The notes below the pieces were generated by a model. It saw only the letters and a list, made by a program, of their open reading frames with translations. It was not told the origin of the DNA and searched no databases. This document shows positions 24,844 to 33,652 of a stretch of 64,000 nucleotides of DNA, one piece after another (the first letter of the stretch is position 1; each line of letters starts with the position of its first letter). A program made the translations under genes and the position numbers. Origin of the DNA: Nitrospira sp. (GTDB lineage: Bacteria > Nitrospirota > Nitrospiria > Nitrospirales > Nitrospiraceae); assembly GCA_022226955.1 (NCBI GenBank), contig CP092079.1:2631043-2695042 (forward strand). The letters run 5' to 3'.

Positions 24844-26634
24844 ATGAGGAAAAAAATGATGAATACGTCGATGGGCAAAAAAGCAAGGATCCTCCTTGCC
24901 TCGGCCTTTGGACTGGCGCTGCTCTCTGCCGGCCCGTTGGTCTTCACGGCTTCTGCTGAAGATATTCCTGAAGGGTTTAAGAAGGGTGAGTTGGCACCTG
25001 AGCCGCCTGCCGATATGATCGAGGCTGGAAAGCGTGTGTATTTCACCAAGTGCGTCTGGTGCCATGGCGTCGATGGAGCTGGCGATGGACCTGGCGCCGA
25101 CCGACTCTGGCCGCGTCCCCGTAACTTCAACCAGGGGACATTTAAGATTCGGCATACGGCCAGCGGTGAATTGCCGTTGTTCGATGCCAAAAAGATCCTT
25201 CCTGGACAGAACGATCTGTACGAGACCGTTACCCATGGGTTGCCAGGTTCTGCGATGCCTTCCTGGGAAGGTATCTTGACTGAAGAACAGCGGTTGCAGG
25301 TTTTGGCGTTCGTCACCACTCAGTTGGTGAAGGATCGGAAGTTTACGGATAAGCAGTCCGAAACTCAGACGGTGCTTCAGGTCGCTGATTTGAAGCCTAA
25401 AGAGGCTACAGAGGAAAGTAAGAAGCGAGGTGGCGAGCTGATCGTTGAAAAGAAGTGCATTGAGTGCCACGGCATGGAAGGCCGTGGAGACGGCAACGCC
25501 TTCAATCTGAAAGATGACTGGGGTTTCTCGATTCAGCCGGCCAACTGGCATAAGTGCTGGAACTTCCGTGGAAGCCGTCAGGATCCGTACAATGTGAAGA
25601 ATATTTTCCGCACCTTCTCGACGGGTGTGAATGGAACCCCGATGCCGTCGTTTGCGGATAACACGAGCGTCGACGAGCGGTGGGATATTGCCAACTTCGT
25701 GAATTCGCTGTGCGAGCGAGACGCGGAAGGGAATCCCCTTCAAATCGACCCGCAGACGGATAAGCCGAAAGTCAACTTCGTGATTCCATCGAATCCGGTG
25801 GAAGGCGAGATCCCAACGGATCTTGAGAATGAAGCCTGGAAGAACACCCAGAAACGGATTATCGCGATGGGTGGCCAGATTACGCATAAGCCGCGAAATT
25901 TCGTGAATCGGATCGACGATCTGTGGGTTCGTTCGCTCTATAACGAGAAGTCCGTTGTATTTTTGATCGAGTGGGATGATCGTACCAAGAGCGTGGCTGA
26001 AGGTAAGTTGCCATGGGCACCGACTGAGGTGAATATCGATGTGAAGGAGCAGGATCCGAAGACCGGTGAGGAGGGATCCATTGCGGCGCATCAAAATAAT
26101 TACACGGTCTACAACGACGCGGTTGCGATTGAAACGGCGGTTAAGTGGCAAGATCTTCCTGCTCCGATTAAGCCACGGTATCTCTTTGGAAGCAATGAGC
26201 AATATCCTGTGGATATTGTGAAATGGGAAGCCGATGGATCTATTCGGGCCTTCCTGGGAACCGGTTGGGATCAGGATTTCCAAGAGCGCGACAACTATCA
26301 AGAAACCCTGAAAGTTCTCAAGTCTGAGTGGAAGAACGGTCGTTGGTACGTCATGATCGAGCGTCCAATTGGAAATAAGAAGGACCAGGATTATGACGAG
26401 GACACGCTCTTTGAAATGGGTAAGTACATCCCGACGGTGTTCTTTGCCTGGGATGGTCATAACGGCGATGCAGGACGCAAGATGGCCGTCTCGGCCTTCT
26501 ACTACACGTTCTTGCAACCTCCGACACCCCAGGAAGTGTATATCTATCCGTTCGTGATTGCCGGCGGGATCGTGCTGTTGGAAGCATGGGTTCTGACTCG
26601 TCGCGCAAATAAGCGGAAGGGGAAGACGCTCTAA
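24844..26634 (+). CDS. Diheme cytochrome c fused to an ethylbenzene-dehydrogenase-type heme-b domain
   Basis: A 596-residue exported protein with a signal peptide ending near TASA; ATG 24859 is an alternative start. Two cytochrome c domains come first, with CVWCH at 70-74 and CIECH at 205-209. The part after about residue 310 resembles the heme-b subunit of ethylbenzene dehydrogenase and related gamma subunits (VVFLIEWDDRTKS, FFAWDGHNGDAG). One C-terminal membrane helix (YPFVIAGGIVLLEAWVL) anchors it. Nitrospira nitrite oxidoreductase gamma candidates have similar domain mixes. The expected Lys ligand region reads GRKMAVS, with Lys and Met in swapped order relative to the gene at 42623. It ends the operon before a strong terminator. 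Confidence 0.8.
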   Translation: MRKKMMNTSMGKKARILLASAFGLALLSAGPLVFTASAEDIPEGFKKGELAPEPPADMIEAGKRVYFTKCVWCHGVDGAGDGPGADRLWPRPRNFNQGTFKIRHTASGELPLFDAKKILPGQNDLYETVTHGLPGSAMPSWEGILTEEQRLQVLAFVTTQLVKDRKFTDKQSETQTVLQVADLKPKEATEESKKRGGELIVEKKCIECHGMEGRGDGNAFNLKDDWGFSIQPANWHKCWNFRGSRQDPYNVKNIFRTFSTGVNGTPMPSFADNTSVDERWDIANFVNSLCERDAEGNPLQIDPQTDKPKVNFVIPSNPVEGEIPTDLENEAWKNTQKRIIAMGGQITHKPRNFVNRIDDLWVRSLYNEKSVVFLIEWDDRTKSVAEGKLPWAPTEVNIDVKEQDPKTGEEGSIAAHQNNYTVYNDAVAIETAVKWQDLPAPIKPRYLFGSNEQYPVDIVKWEADGSIRAFLGTGWDQDFQERDNYQETLKVLKSEWKNGRWYVMIERPIGNKKDQDYDEDTLFEMGKYIPTVFFAWDGHNGDAGRKMAVSAFYYTFLQPPTPQEVYIYPFVIAGGIVLLEAWVLTRRANKRKGKTL

Positions 26635-26666
26635 TTCTGCTCCTATCGGAGTGAATCGGCAGCGAT

Positions 26667-26702
26667 GAAGGGGGTGGGGAAACCCACCCCCTTCGTGTTT
26701 TT
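26667..26702 (+). terminator. Strong Rho-independent terminator closing the oxidase-cytochrome operon
   Basis: A perfect 12-base-pair stem (GAAGGGGGTGGG and CCCACCCCCTTC) with a GAAA tetraloop is followed by GTGTTTTT. It lies 32 bases after the last cytochrome stop. Confidence 0.93.
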
Positions 26703-26724
26703 AGGCGCAGGTGCGGTGATTTGT

Positions 26725-27336
26725 ATGGATGTTACGGGCGTCATCTTGGCCGGGGGCAAGAGCCGGCGGATGGGAGAAGACAAGCGCTTTCTCATGGTGG
26801 GGGAGACAACTCTACTGGCTCGGACCGTCTCGGTTATGACCAAGAAGTTTTCCGAAGTCCTAATCGTCATTGCGCAAGATAGTGCGCCGCTTGTGGTTTC
26901 CGGATGCACGGTTCACCGGGATTTGATTGCCGAGCGCGGGAGTCTTGGCGGTCTCTACACAGGACTGACAAAGGCCGCCAATGAACGAATTTTTATTGTG
27001 GCCTGCGATATGCCGTTTCTCAAGCCAGAGATGATTCAGAGGTTTGTCGACCGCGATCCCGCCGCCGATATCGTGATGGCTCAATTATCGGATGGCTTGC
27101 AGCCGTTGCATGCCTTGTATAGTAAGCGGACCTTGCCCATTCTAGAGCGGATGGCTGTTGCGCATGAATTGAAGATCAAAAACATTGCACGGGAACCGTC
27201 GCTCCGCACGACAATCGTTTTGCCAGCCGAGTGGAGCGAAGAGGATCCTCTCTCGCAATCGTTTCAGAATGTGAACACGCCGGCCGATCTCGAAGCGGCG
27301 AGGCACGCACTTCGCCGCCGCTCCTTGCCTCAGTAA
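26725..27336 (+). CDS. mobA: Molybdenum cofactor guanylyltransferase
   Basis: A 203-residue cytoplasmic enzyme that joins GMP to molybdopterin to form the MGD cofactor of molybdoenzymes. The signature is near the start: VILAGGKSRRMGEDKRFLMV, the nucleotide-binding loop of the family, and ACDMPFLKPEM follows. I chose ATG 26725 and not 26665, because the earlier one falls inside the terminator hairpin and adds 20 residues with no family match. The product fits a bis-MGD enzyme such as nitrite oxidoreductase or nitrate reductase elsewhere in the genome. It stands alone, ahead of argS. Confidence 0.9.
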   Translation: MDVTGVILAGGKSRRMGEDKRFLMVGETTLLARTVSVMTKKFSEVLIVIAQDSAPLVVSGCTVHRDLIAERGSLGGLYTGLTKAANERIFIVACDMPFLKPEMIQRFVDRDPAADIVMAQLSDGLQPLHALYSKRTLPILERMAVAHELKIKNIAREPSLRTTIVLPAEWSEEDPLSQSFQNVNTPADLEAARHALRRRSLPQ

Positions 27337-27483
27337 GACTGCCGTCAACGCACTGATTCATCTTATGGATTTTCGCTGCCATCGAGCGACAAATTCCTAG
27401 CGGCTCACCTTGTCACTCTTTGAGCCGTATGCTAGAGTGCCAAATTGTTTTTCTCTTTCTTCTCTAAGGACTTAGGAGATTTT

Positions 27484-29208
27484 GTGGCGCAGGGGCTTGT
27501 GCAAGGACAGGTGGCGAATGCGGTTCAGGGAGCGCTCTCCGATGCCAAGGCCAAGGGGCAATTGAAAATGGAGTCTTGGCCCGCCGTCACCTTGGATGCT
27601 CCGAAGCGCCCAGAGTGGGGTGACCTTGCCACAACTATTGCGATGGCTTTGGCCGCCTCGGAGAAGCGCGCCCCTCACGACATTGCCCAAATCATTGCCG
27701 ACAACTTATTAACTCGCGATCAACTCTTTGAGCGCGTAGAGATCGTCCGTCCCGGTTTTCTCAACCTGACGGTGAAGGCTGCCGTTTGGGTGGAGGTTCT
27801 CCGAGATATCGAACAGAAAGGCGCGGCCTACGGCACCTCCAACGTTGGATTCGGAAAGCGTGTGCTGGTCGAATATGTCAGCGCCAATCCCACCGGGCCG
27901 TTGCATGTTGGGCATGGCCGTGGCGCTGCTGTCGGACAGGCCTTGGCCAGACTATTGCGGGCGGCTGGATACGATGTCGTGAGCGAATATTATATTAACG
28001 ATGCCGGCCGGCAGATGAAGCTTCTCGGCGCGTCTGTGTATGCGCGATTGCAGGAGCTTGCTGGAAAGCCTGTGACGTTTCCGGAGGAGGGCTATCACGG
28101 CGAGTATATCCGCCTTGCGGCCGAGCAGATTCAGGCGTCGGACGGCGCGCAATTGGCGCTGCTGTCACCGGCTGAGGCGGAGCAGCGCAGCCGCGACTTG
28201 GCCTATCGGACCCTGCTTCAGCACATTCGCGAAGACCTATCGGCGTTAGGCATCGAGTTCGAGTCCTGGTTCAGTGAAGCCTCGCTCATCGAGTCTGGTG
28301 CCGTCGAACGGGCGTTCACTGAGTTGAAGCAGCAGGATCTCATGTTTGAAGAAGACGGAGCCTGGTGGTTTCGCTCGTCCCGGTTTGGAGACGAAAAGGA
28401 TCGCGTGGTTCGCAAGAAGGACGGCGAGTGCACCTATCTGGCGTCCGACATTGCGTATCATCGCGACAAGCTTCAGCGGGGCTACGATCTGCTGATTGAC
28501 GTCTGGGGCGCCGATCATCATGGCTATATTCCGCGCATGCAGGCGGTGATGCAGGCCTATGGGCATCCGAAGGAGCAGTTGCAGGTTGTGCTGGTCCAAT
28601 TGGTGAAGCTGTTGCGGGGCGGCACCGAAGTGAAGATGTCGAAGCGCTCGGGCGAATTCATTACGATGCGCGAGGTCATCGATGAGGTCGGCGTCGATGC
28701 GGCCAAGTTCTTCTTTCTGATGCGGGACTCCAACACGCATTTGGATTTCGATTTAGAGCTGGCCAAGCAACGGTCTTCGGATAATCCCGTCTACTATGTG
28801 CAATATGCCCACGCAAGGATCGCCAGTCTCTGGCGGGTTGCCGCGGCGCGCGGGATTGTCTGTCCGTCGGCAGTGGATGCCGATTTGACCGTGCTGACCG
28901 ATCCCGATGAACTCGCCTTGATCCGGAAACTTTCGATGTTTCCGGAAGTGGTGGAGTCCAGCGCGCTGGCCTTTGAACCCCATCGTGTGACGTATTATCT
29001 TCAGCAACTGGCGGCGTTGCTGCACACCTTCTACAACAAGCATCGGATTCTTCCGCCAGCGGCAGATCTAGAGATCGGCGAAGCCCCGGTGGCGGAGGAG
29101 ATTGCTCCTAAGACGACGGCGGCTCGGTTGGTCTTGATGCGATCGGTGCAGCAGGTGGTGAAAAACGGATTGACACTCTTGGGGATCTCCGCTCCCGAGC
29201 AGATGTAA
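27484..29208 (+). CDS. argS: Arginyl-tRNA synthetase
   Basis: A 574-residue class I synthetase. The GTG at 27484 has TTAGGAG five bases upstream; an ATG at 27445 is less likely. The N-terminal domain with GDLATTIAMALAASEKR is the Arg-specific Add-1 domain. The HIGH signature is present as HVGHGRGAA in SANPTGPLHVGH, and the KMSKS-type signature as VKMSKRSGEF. The C-terminal helical bundle contains the DALR anticodon-binding fold (YYLQQLAALLHTFYNKHRIL). It charges tRNA-Arg in the cytoplasm. Only 20 bases separate it from tgt. Confidence 0.97.
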   Translation: MAQGLVQGQVANAVQGALSDAKAKGQLKMESWPAVTLDAPKRPEWGDLATTIAMALAASEKRAPHDIAQIIADNLLTRDQLFERVEIVRPGFLNLTVKAAVWVEVLRDIEQKGAAYGTSNVGFGKRVLVEYVSANPTGPLHVGHGRGAAVGQALARLLRAAGYDVVSEYYINDAGRQMKLLGASVYARLQELAGKPVTFPEEGYHGEYIRLAAEQIQASDGAQLALLSPAEAEQRSRDLAYRTLLQHIREDLSALGIEFESWFSEASLIESGAVERAFTELKQQDLMFEEDGAWWFRSSRFGDEKDRVVRKKDGECTYLASDIAYHRDKLQRGYDLLIDVWGADHHGYIPRMQAVMQAYGHPKEQLQVVLVQLVKLLRGGTEVKMSKRSGEFITMREVIDEVGVDAAKFFFLMRDSNTHLDFDLELAKQRSSDNPVYYVQYAHARIASLWRVAAARGIVCPSAVDADLTVLTDPDELALIRKLSMFPEVVESSALAFEPHRVTYYLQQLAALLHTFYNKHRILPPAADLEIGEAPVAEEIAPKTTAARLVLMRSVQQVVKNGLTLLGISAPEQM

Positions 29209-29228
29209 TTGAAGATGATCGCACGATA

Positions 29229-30392
29229 ATGCAGTTCACCGTTAAACAGCAGGATCGGCAGACGAAGGCGAGGCTTGGACAGCTCCGCACCGCCCGCGCC
29301 GTCATCGACACACCCACCTTTATGCCGGTGGGATCGCTGGGGCCGGTGAAGGGGCTGGAGCCGGAGGATCTGCACAGCCTGGGGTTCAGGCTGATGCTGA
29401 ACAATGCCTATCACCTCTATCTGCGCCCCGGACATAAAGTTGTAGCGGAGCTAGGCGGATTGCATGCGTTCACCGGATGGCCGGGGGCTATTCTGACTGA
29501 CAGCGGCGGGTTTCAGATTTTCAGCCTGGCCAAGCTGTGCAAGATTACCGACGAGGGAGTGACCTTTCAGTCGCATATCGACGGCTCCACGCATTTCATC
29601 ACGCCCGAAACGGCGATAGAGATCGAAGAGGCGCTTGGGGCCGATATCGTCATGGCGTTCGATCAATGCGTGGCATTGCCGGCCTCGCGTGAAGCGATTC
29701 TGGAGGGAGTGCGGCGGACCACAGCGTGGGCGAAGCGCTGCCAGGCGAGCCGGCGGCGAAGCGATCAGGCGTTGTTCGGCATCGTGCAGGGCGGGCTGGA
29801 AGCGGATCTCAGGAGACTGTCGGCTCAGGAATTGGTCGCGCTCGATTTCGAAGGGTACGCCATCGGCGGGCTCTCCGTCGGAGAGAGCAAGGCCGACATG
29901 TACGCCATGCTGGATGTGACGGCTCCCGAATTGCCGGAGGCCAAGCCGCGTTATCTGATGGGCGTAGGCCTTCCGGAAGACCTGATCGAAGGCGTGGCCC
30001 GGGGCGTCGACTTGTTCGATTGCGTGGTGCCGTCCCGCCATGGACGGACTGGATGGCTGTTCACCGGCTTTGGCCGTGTCTCCATCAAGCAGGCGCAATT
30101 CAAGCAGGACGAGCGGCCGATCGATCCCGACTGTGGGTGCCCGGTGTGCAAGCGGTACACCCGGGCCTATCTGCACCATCTCTTCAATGTCAAAGAGATG
30201 CTCGGGTTGCGACTGAATACGATTCACAATCTTTGGTACTTTTCTGATTTGATGCAACGGGTGCGCTCATCTATCGAGCGGGGGACATTTCTCACAATGC
30301 GCGAGGAGTTTTATCGCGTGCGGGCAGAGGCCGAGCGGGTCGGTGGCGAGACGGCAGTCGCCGCGTCGGAACCGCGGGTCGGCCTCGACTAG
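29229..30392 (+). CDS. tgt: Queuine/preQ1 tRNA-ribosyltransferase
   Basis: A 387-residue enzyme that exchanges guanine for preQ1 at position 34 of tRNAs with GUN anticodons. The catalytic region has ILTDSGGFQIFSL (active-site Asp) and FDCVVPSRHGRTG (nucleophile Asp). The zinc site is CGCPVCKRYTRAYLHHLF, with CxCxxC and a later His. The C-terminus has a long tail beyond the usual end. It is followed 20 bases downstream by yajC, an order often seen in bacteria (tgt, yajC, secD, secF). The ATG at 29229 has only a weak ribosome site. Confidence 0.97.
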   Translation: MQFTVKQQDRQTKARLGQLRTARAVIDTPTFMPVGSLGPVKGLEPEDLHSLGFRLMLNNAYHLYLRPGHKVVAELGGLHAFTGWPGAILTDSGGFQIFSLAKLCKITDEGVTFQSHIDGSTHFITPETAIEIEEALGADIVMAFDQCVALPASREAILEGVRRTTAWAKRCQASRRRSDQALFGIVQGGLEADLRRLSAQELVALDFEGYAIGGLSVGESKADMYAMLDVTAPELPEAKPRYLMGVGLPEDLIEGVARGVDLFDCVVPSRHGRTGWLFTGFGRVSIKQAQFKQDERPIDPDCGCPVCKRYTRAYLHHLFNVKEMLGLRLNTIHNLWYFSDLMQRVRSSIERGTFLTMREEFYRVRAEAERVGGETAVAASEPRVGLD

Positions 30393-30412
30393 CGTAAGAG
30401 GAGCCAAGGTCT

Positions 30413-30751
30413 ATGATGATGGTTGCGATGGCGTCGGTAGCGTGGGCGGAAGGTCCGGGGGGCGGCGGAAGCGCATCGAGTTCACTGCTGTCACTGGTGC
30501 CGTTTGTCCTGATTTTTGCGATCTTTTATTTCTTGCTGATCTTGCCGCAACAGAAGCGGCAAAAGCAGCAAAAGGCGATGCTCGACGATCTGAAGAAGGG
30601 TGACAAGGTCATTACGGCGTCGGGCTTCTGGGGGACTATCACGAATCTCGGCAAAGAGACGGTGACCCTGCAGATCGCCGACAACACCAAGGTCAAAATT
30701 CAGAAAGAGCATATCGCGAAAATACGGGCGGACGACGACGAGAAAGAGTAG
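30413..30751 (+). CDS. yajC: Preprotein translocase accessory subunit YajC
   Basis: A 112-residue protein with one membrane helix (LVPFVLIFAIFYFLLILPQQ) and the family stretch QQKRQKQQKAMLDDLKKGDK, then KVITASGFWGTI. YajC joins SecD and SecF in the auxiliary complex of the Sec translocon. A Gly/Ser-rich stretch lies before the helix. GAGGAG precedes the first of three ATG codons (MMM). The usual tgt-yajC-secD-secF order supports the call. About 160 bases without a gene follow before secD. Confidence 0.95.
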   Translation: MMMVAMASVAWAEGPGGGGSASSSLLSLVPFVLIFAIFYFLLILPQQKRQKQQKAMLDDLKKGDKVITASGFWGTITNLGKETVTLQIADNTKVKIQKEHIAKIRADDDEKE

Positions 30752-30913
30752 CTGGGCGGCGTTAATCACACGAGACTGCTCACACAGGCTGCCAGGCAAG
30801 GCCGCAGCAAGCACAGAGACGGGGCGTACGGGGCGGTACGGTGAGTCTCTGGTTGCGGTGAAAACGGCGTCAGCGGGCTGTTTCAGCATTCTGCAAGAGA
30901 GGGTGGCGGAGAC

Positions 30914-32557
30914 ATGAAAAAAGTTGGTGGACGGTTCGCATTGCTGGGGCTGGTGGTGGTGCTGTCGGTGGTGTTCTTCCTCCCGTCGTACAAGCCGTTG
31001 TATCAGGCCTTGCCCGAATGGGCGCGGAAGGTGCTGCCGGATAAGGGCATTACGCTGGGGCTGGATCTTCAGGGCGGCATTCATATGGTGATGGAGGTCG
31101 ATGAAGACCGGGCGGTCGAGATCGCCGTCGAACGATCGGTCGGCTCGCTGCAGGATGTCTTGGTCGAGAAAAAGCTGCCGGCGGAATCGGTGAAGCGGAC
31201 AGCGCCGAATCAGATCACCATTCAGTTCGCCAATGCCGAATTGAAAGCGCAGATCCAGAAGCTCGTGGACGAGTATCCCAGCTTCTTCGAAGTGGATGCC
31301 GCCGGATCGGCGAACAGCCTAGTCTGGGAATTGCGCGACACGGAGATCAAGCGGATCAAGGATTCGGCGATCAATCAAGCGCTTGAAACCATCCGAAACC
31401 GGATCGATCAGTTCGGCGTCTCCGAGCCGTTGGTCCAGCGCCAGGGCTTGAAGCAGATTGTCGTGCAGTTGCCGGGTGTCAAAGAGCCGAAGCGGGCGAA
31501 GGACCTCATCAAGGAAACCGCTCTGCTCGAATTCAAGATGCTCGATGAAGAAAATCATATGAAGATGGATTTCCCAGCCCGAGTGCCCAAGGAAAAAGAA
31601 GCCGAGGTGCTGGCGCAATTCCAGGCCAAGGTGCCGGAGGGCGATCAGATTCTGTTCGAGCATCAGGTCGATAAAGACACCGGGCGCGAATTTCGCACGC
31701 CGTATCTCGTGAGGAAGCGCGTGATGCTGACCGGCGACGTCTTGAGCGACGCGCGGGTTTCCATCGGAGAGTTCAACGATCCGTATGTGTCCATCACCTT
31801 CGATGGCAAAGGCGGGCGGGAGTTCGAGCGGATCACCGGCGAGAACATCAAGAAGCGTATGGCGGTCGTGCTCGACAATACGATCTATTCCGCGCCGGTG
31901 ATCCAGGACCGGATTTCCGGCGGACGGGCGCAGATCACGGGGACGTTCAGCACGCAGGAGGCCAACGATTTGGCCATTGTGTTGCGGGCCGGCGCGCTGC
32001 CGGCGCCCTTGAAAATTATCCAAGACCTCACTGTCGGGCCGTCGCTCGGCCAGGACTCCATCGATCAGGGCGTGAAATCGACCCTCATCGCGGGGATTAT
32101 GGTGGTCGTATTCATGATTGTGTACTACCGGCTGTCCGGCGTGATTGCCGACTTCGCGCTGGTGCTCAATCTCATTTGCCTGCTTGGGGCGCTGTCGGCG
32201 CTCAACGCGACGCTGACCCTGCCGGGCATCGCCGGGATCGTGCTGACCATCGGCATGGGCGTAGACTCCAACGTGCTGATCTTCGAGCGCATCCGTGAGG
32301 AACTGCGCGCCGGGAAGGCCGTGCGATTGGCGGTGGACGGCGGCTATGACAAGGCGCTGCTCACAATCGTCGATGCGCACGTGACGACGTTGATTACCGG
32401 TGTGGCGCTGTTTCTGTTCGGCACCGGCCCGATCAAGGGATTTGCCGTGACGCTGTGCCTGGGGATTGCGATCAATCTGTTCACGGCATTTGTCGGAACC
32501 AAGGTGATCTTCGATCTGATGAATCAAGGAAAGAAAGTGGAGACGCTCAGCATCTAG
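30914..32557 (+). CDS. secD: Protein-export membrane protein SecD
   Basis: A 547-residue RND-family protein with one N-terminal helix, a large periplasmic part (residues about 35-370) and five C-terminal helices. Marks: GITLGLDLQGGIHMVMEV after the first helix, and GIVLTIGMGVDSNVLIFERI, which has the conserved Asp used in proton-driven pulling. With SecF it uses the proton gradient to help release proteins on the periplasmic side. GGGTGGCGGAGAC precedes the ATG. The 162-base gap before it has GC-rich repeats such as CGGGGCGTACGGGGCGGTACG that could form structure; no gene is seen there. Confidence 0.97.
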   Translation: MKKVGGRFALLGLVVVLSVVFFLPSYKPLYQALPEWARKVLPDKGITLGLDLQGGIHMVMEVDEDRAVEIAVERSVGSLQDVLVEKKLPAESVKRTAPNQITIQFANAELKAQIQKLVDEYPSFFEVDAAGSANSLVWELRDTEIKRIKDSAINQALETIRNRIDQFGVSEPLVQRQGLKQIVVQLPGVKEPKRAKDLIKETALLEFKMLDEENHMKMDFPARVPKEKEAEVLAQFQAKVPEGDQILFEHQVDKDTGREFRTPYLVRKRVMLTGDVLSDARVSIGEFNDPYVSITFDGKGGREFERITGENIKKRMAVVLDNTIYSAPVIQDRISGGRAQITGTFSTQEANDLAIVLRAGALPAPLKIIQDLTVGPSLGQDSIDQGVKSTLIAGIMVVVFMIVYYRLSGVIADFALVLNLICLLGALSALNATLTLPGIAGIVLTIGMGVDSNVLIFERIREELRAGKAVRLAVDGGYDKALLTIVDAHVTTLITGVALFLFGTGPIKGFAVTLCLGIAINLFTAFVGTKVIFDLMNQGKKVETLSI

Positions 32558-32612
32558 CCGCGCGGCCGATAGCGGAAGACTGAATGTTGAACGCGATGAA
32601 AAGGGAGCGAGC

Positions 32613-33530
32613 ATGTTAGAGATTCTCGGGAAAACGAATATCGATTTCATGAGCAAGCGCAAAGCCGCCTTCATCTTCTCTGGGATCCTGGTGCTTTTGG
32701 GGCTGATCGCGCTGATGCAGATCGCGCGCGGAGCGGCCAATCTCGGGATCGACTTCGCCGGCGGGACCGCGGTGCAATTCAAGTTCGACCAGGCCATTCA
32801 CATCGACGAGGTGCGGAAAGCTCTGGAGTCCAATGGGTTGAGCAATGCCGAATTGCAGGAGTTTGGGCAGGACAATAAGCTGCTGGTGCGCATTAAAGCG
32901 TCCACGACCATTGAGGAAAAGACCGCCGACCGGGTCATGGCCGTATTCTCGAAAGAGTTCCCGAATAATACGTTCGTCGTCGAGGCGACGACGGAAATCG
33001 GCCCGACCATTGGAAAGAAGCTGCAGGAAGATGCATTGATCGCGGTCGTGATCTCCTTCATCGGAATCATTCTCTACGTCGCCGCCCGGTTTGAACTGCG
33101 GTTCGGCGTGGCGGCCGCCGTGGCGACATTCCACGACGTGCTGGCCGTGCTGGGCGCGTTTTATTTGCTGGATAAAGAAGTCACGTTGCTTGTTGTCACG
33201 GCGCTCTTAACGCTGACGGGGTATTCGCTGACGGATACGGTCGTGGTGTTCGACCGGATTCGAGAAACCCTGCGGCTTCGTCGGCGCGATTCGGAAGAAA
33301 ATATGATCAACATTGCCGTGAATCAGGTTCTCAGCCGGACGATTGTCACCAGTTTGACGGTGGTGTTGGTGCTGATTCCCCTGACGCTGTGGGGAGGCGA
33401 AGTGCTGCACGACTTTGCGTTGGTGCTGCTCAGCGGGGTGATCTTCGGAACCTATTCCTCGATATTTGTGGCCAGTCCGTTGCTGCTCCTTTGGCCCGGC
33501 TCCGGCGGGCGGGCGGTCAAGCGGGCCTAA
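32613..33530 (+). CDS. secF: Protein-export membrane protein SecF
   Basis: A 305-residue partner of SecD with six membrane helices. The first is followed by LGIDFAGGTAVQFKF, the SecF-type start of the periplasmic domain. The helix bundle contains SLTDTVVVFDRIRETLRL, with the conserved Asp of the proton path. It lies 55 bases after secD, with AAGGGAGCG before the ATG. It acts in the cytoplasmic membrane with SecD and YajC. No unusual features are seen. Confidence 0.97.
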   Translation: MLEILGKTNIDFMSKRKAAFIFSGILVLLGLIALMQIARGAANLGIDFAGGTAVQFKFDQAIHIDEVRKALESNGLSNAELQEFGQDNKLLVRIKASTTIEEKTADRVMAVFSKEFPNNTFVVEATTEIGPTIGKKLQEDALIAVVISFIGIILYVAARFELRFGVAAAVATFHDVLAVLGAFYLLDKEVTLLVVTALLTLTGYSLTDTVVVFDRIRETLRLRRRDSEENMINIAVNQVLSRTIVTSLTVVLVLIPLTLWGGEVLHDFALVLLSGVIFGTYSSIFVASPLLLLWPGSGGRAVKRA

Positions 33531-33652
33531 CGGAGATGGGCCGCGCAGTGGTCATTCGTGGCTGTGTTTCGGCTGGCACCGGTTCCAGAGCCTGATGCGC
33601 CTGGGCGCCGGTTGCCGCTGGGTTCTCTCCGCATGCGGCGTGAGGCATCAGC

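Noticed and set aside
24820-26517. 565-codon minus frame opposite the cytochrome fusion
   Set aside because: A shadow frame: no start signal, no motif, and the plus strand has two CxxCH sites and a clear fusion.
30752-30913. GC-rich stretch between yajC and secD as a possible small RNA
   Set aside because: It holds repeats such as GGCAAGGC and CGGGGCGTACGGGGCGG but does not match the 4.5S RNA, tmRNA or RNase P core motifs that I know. A structure scan would be needed.
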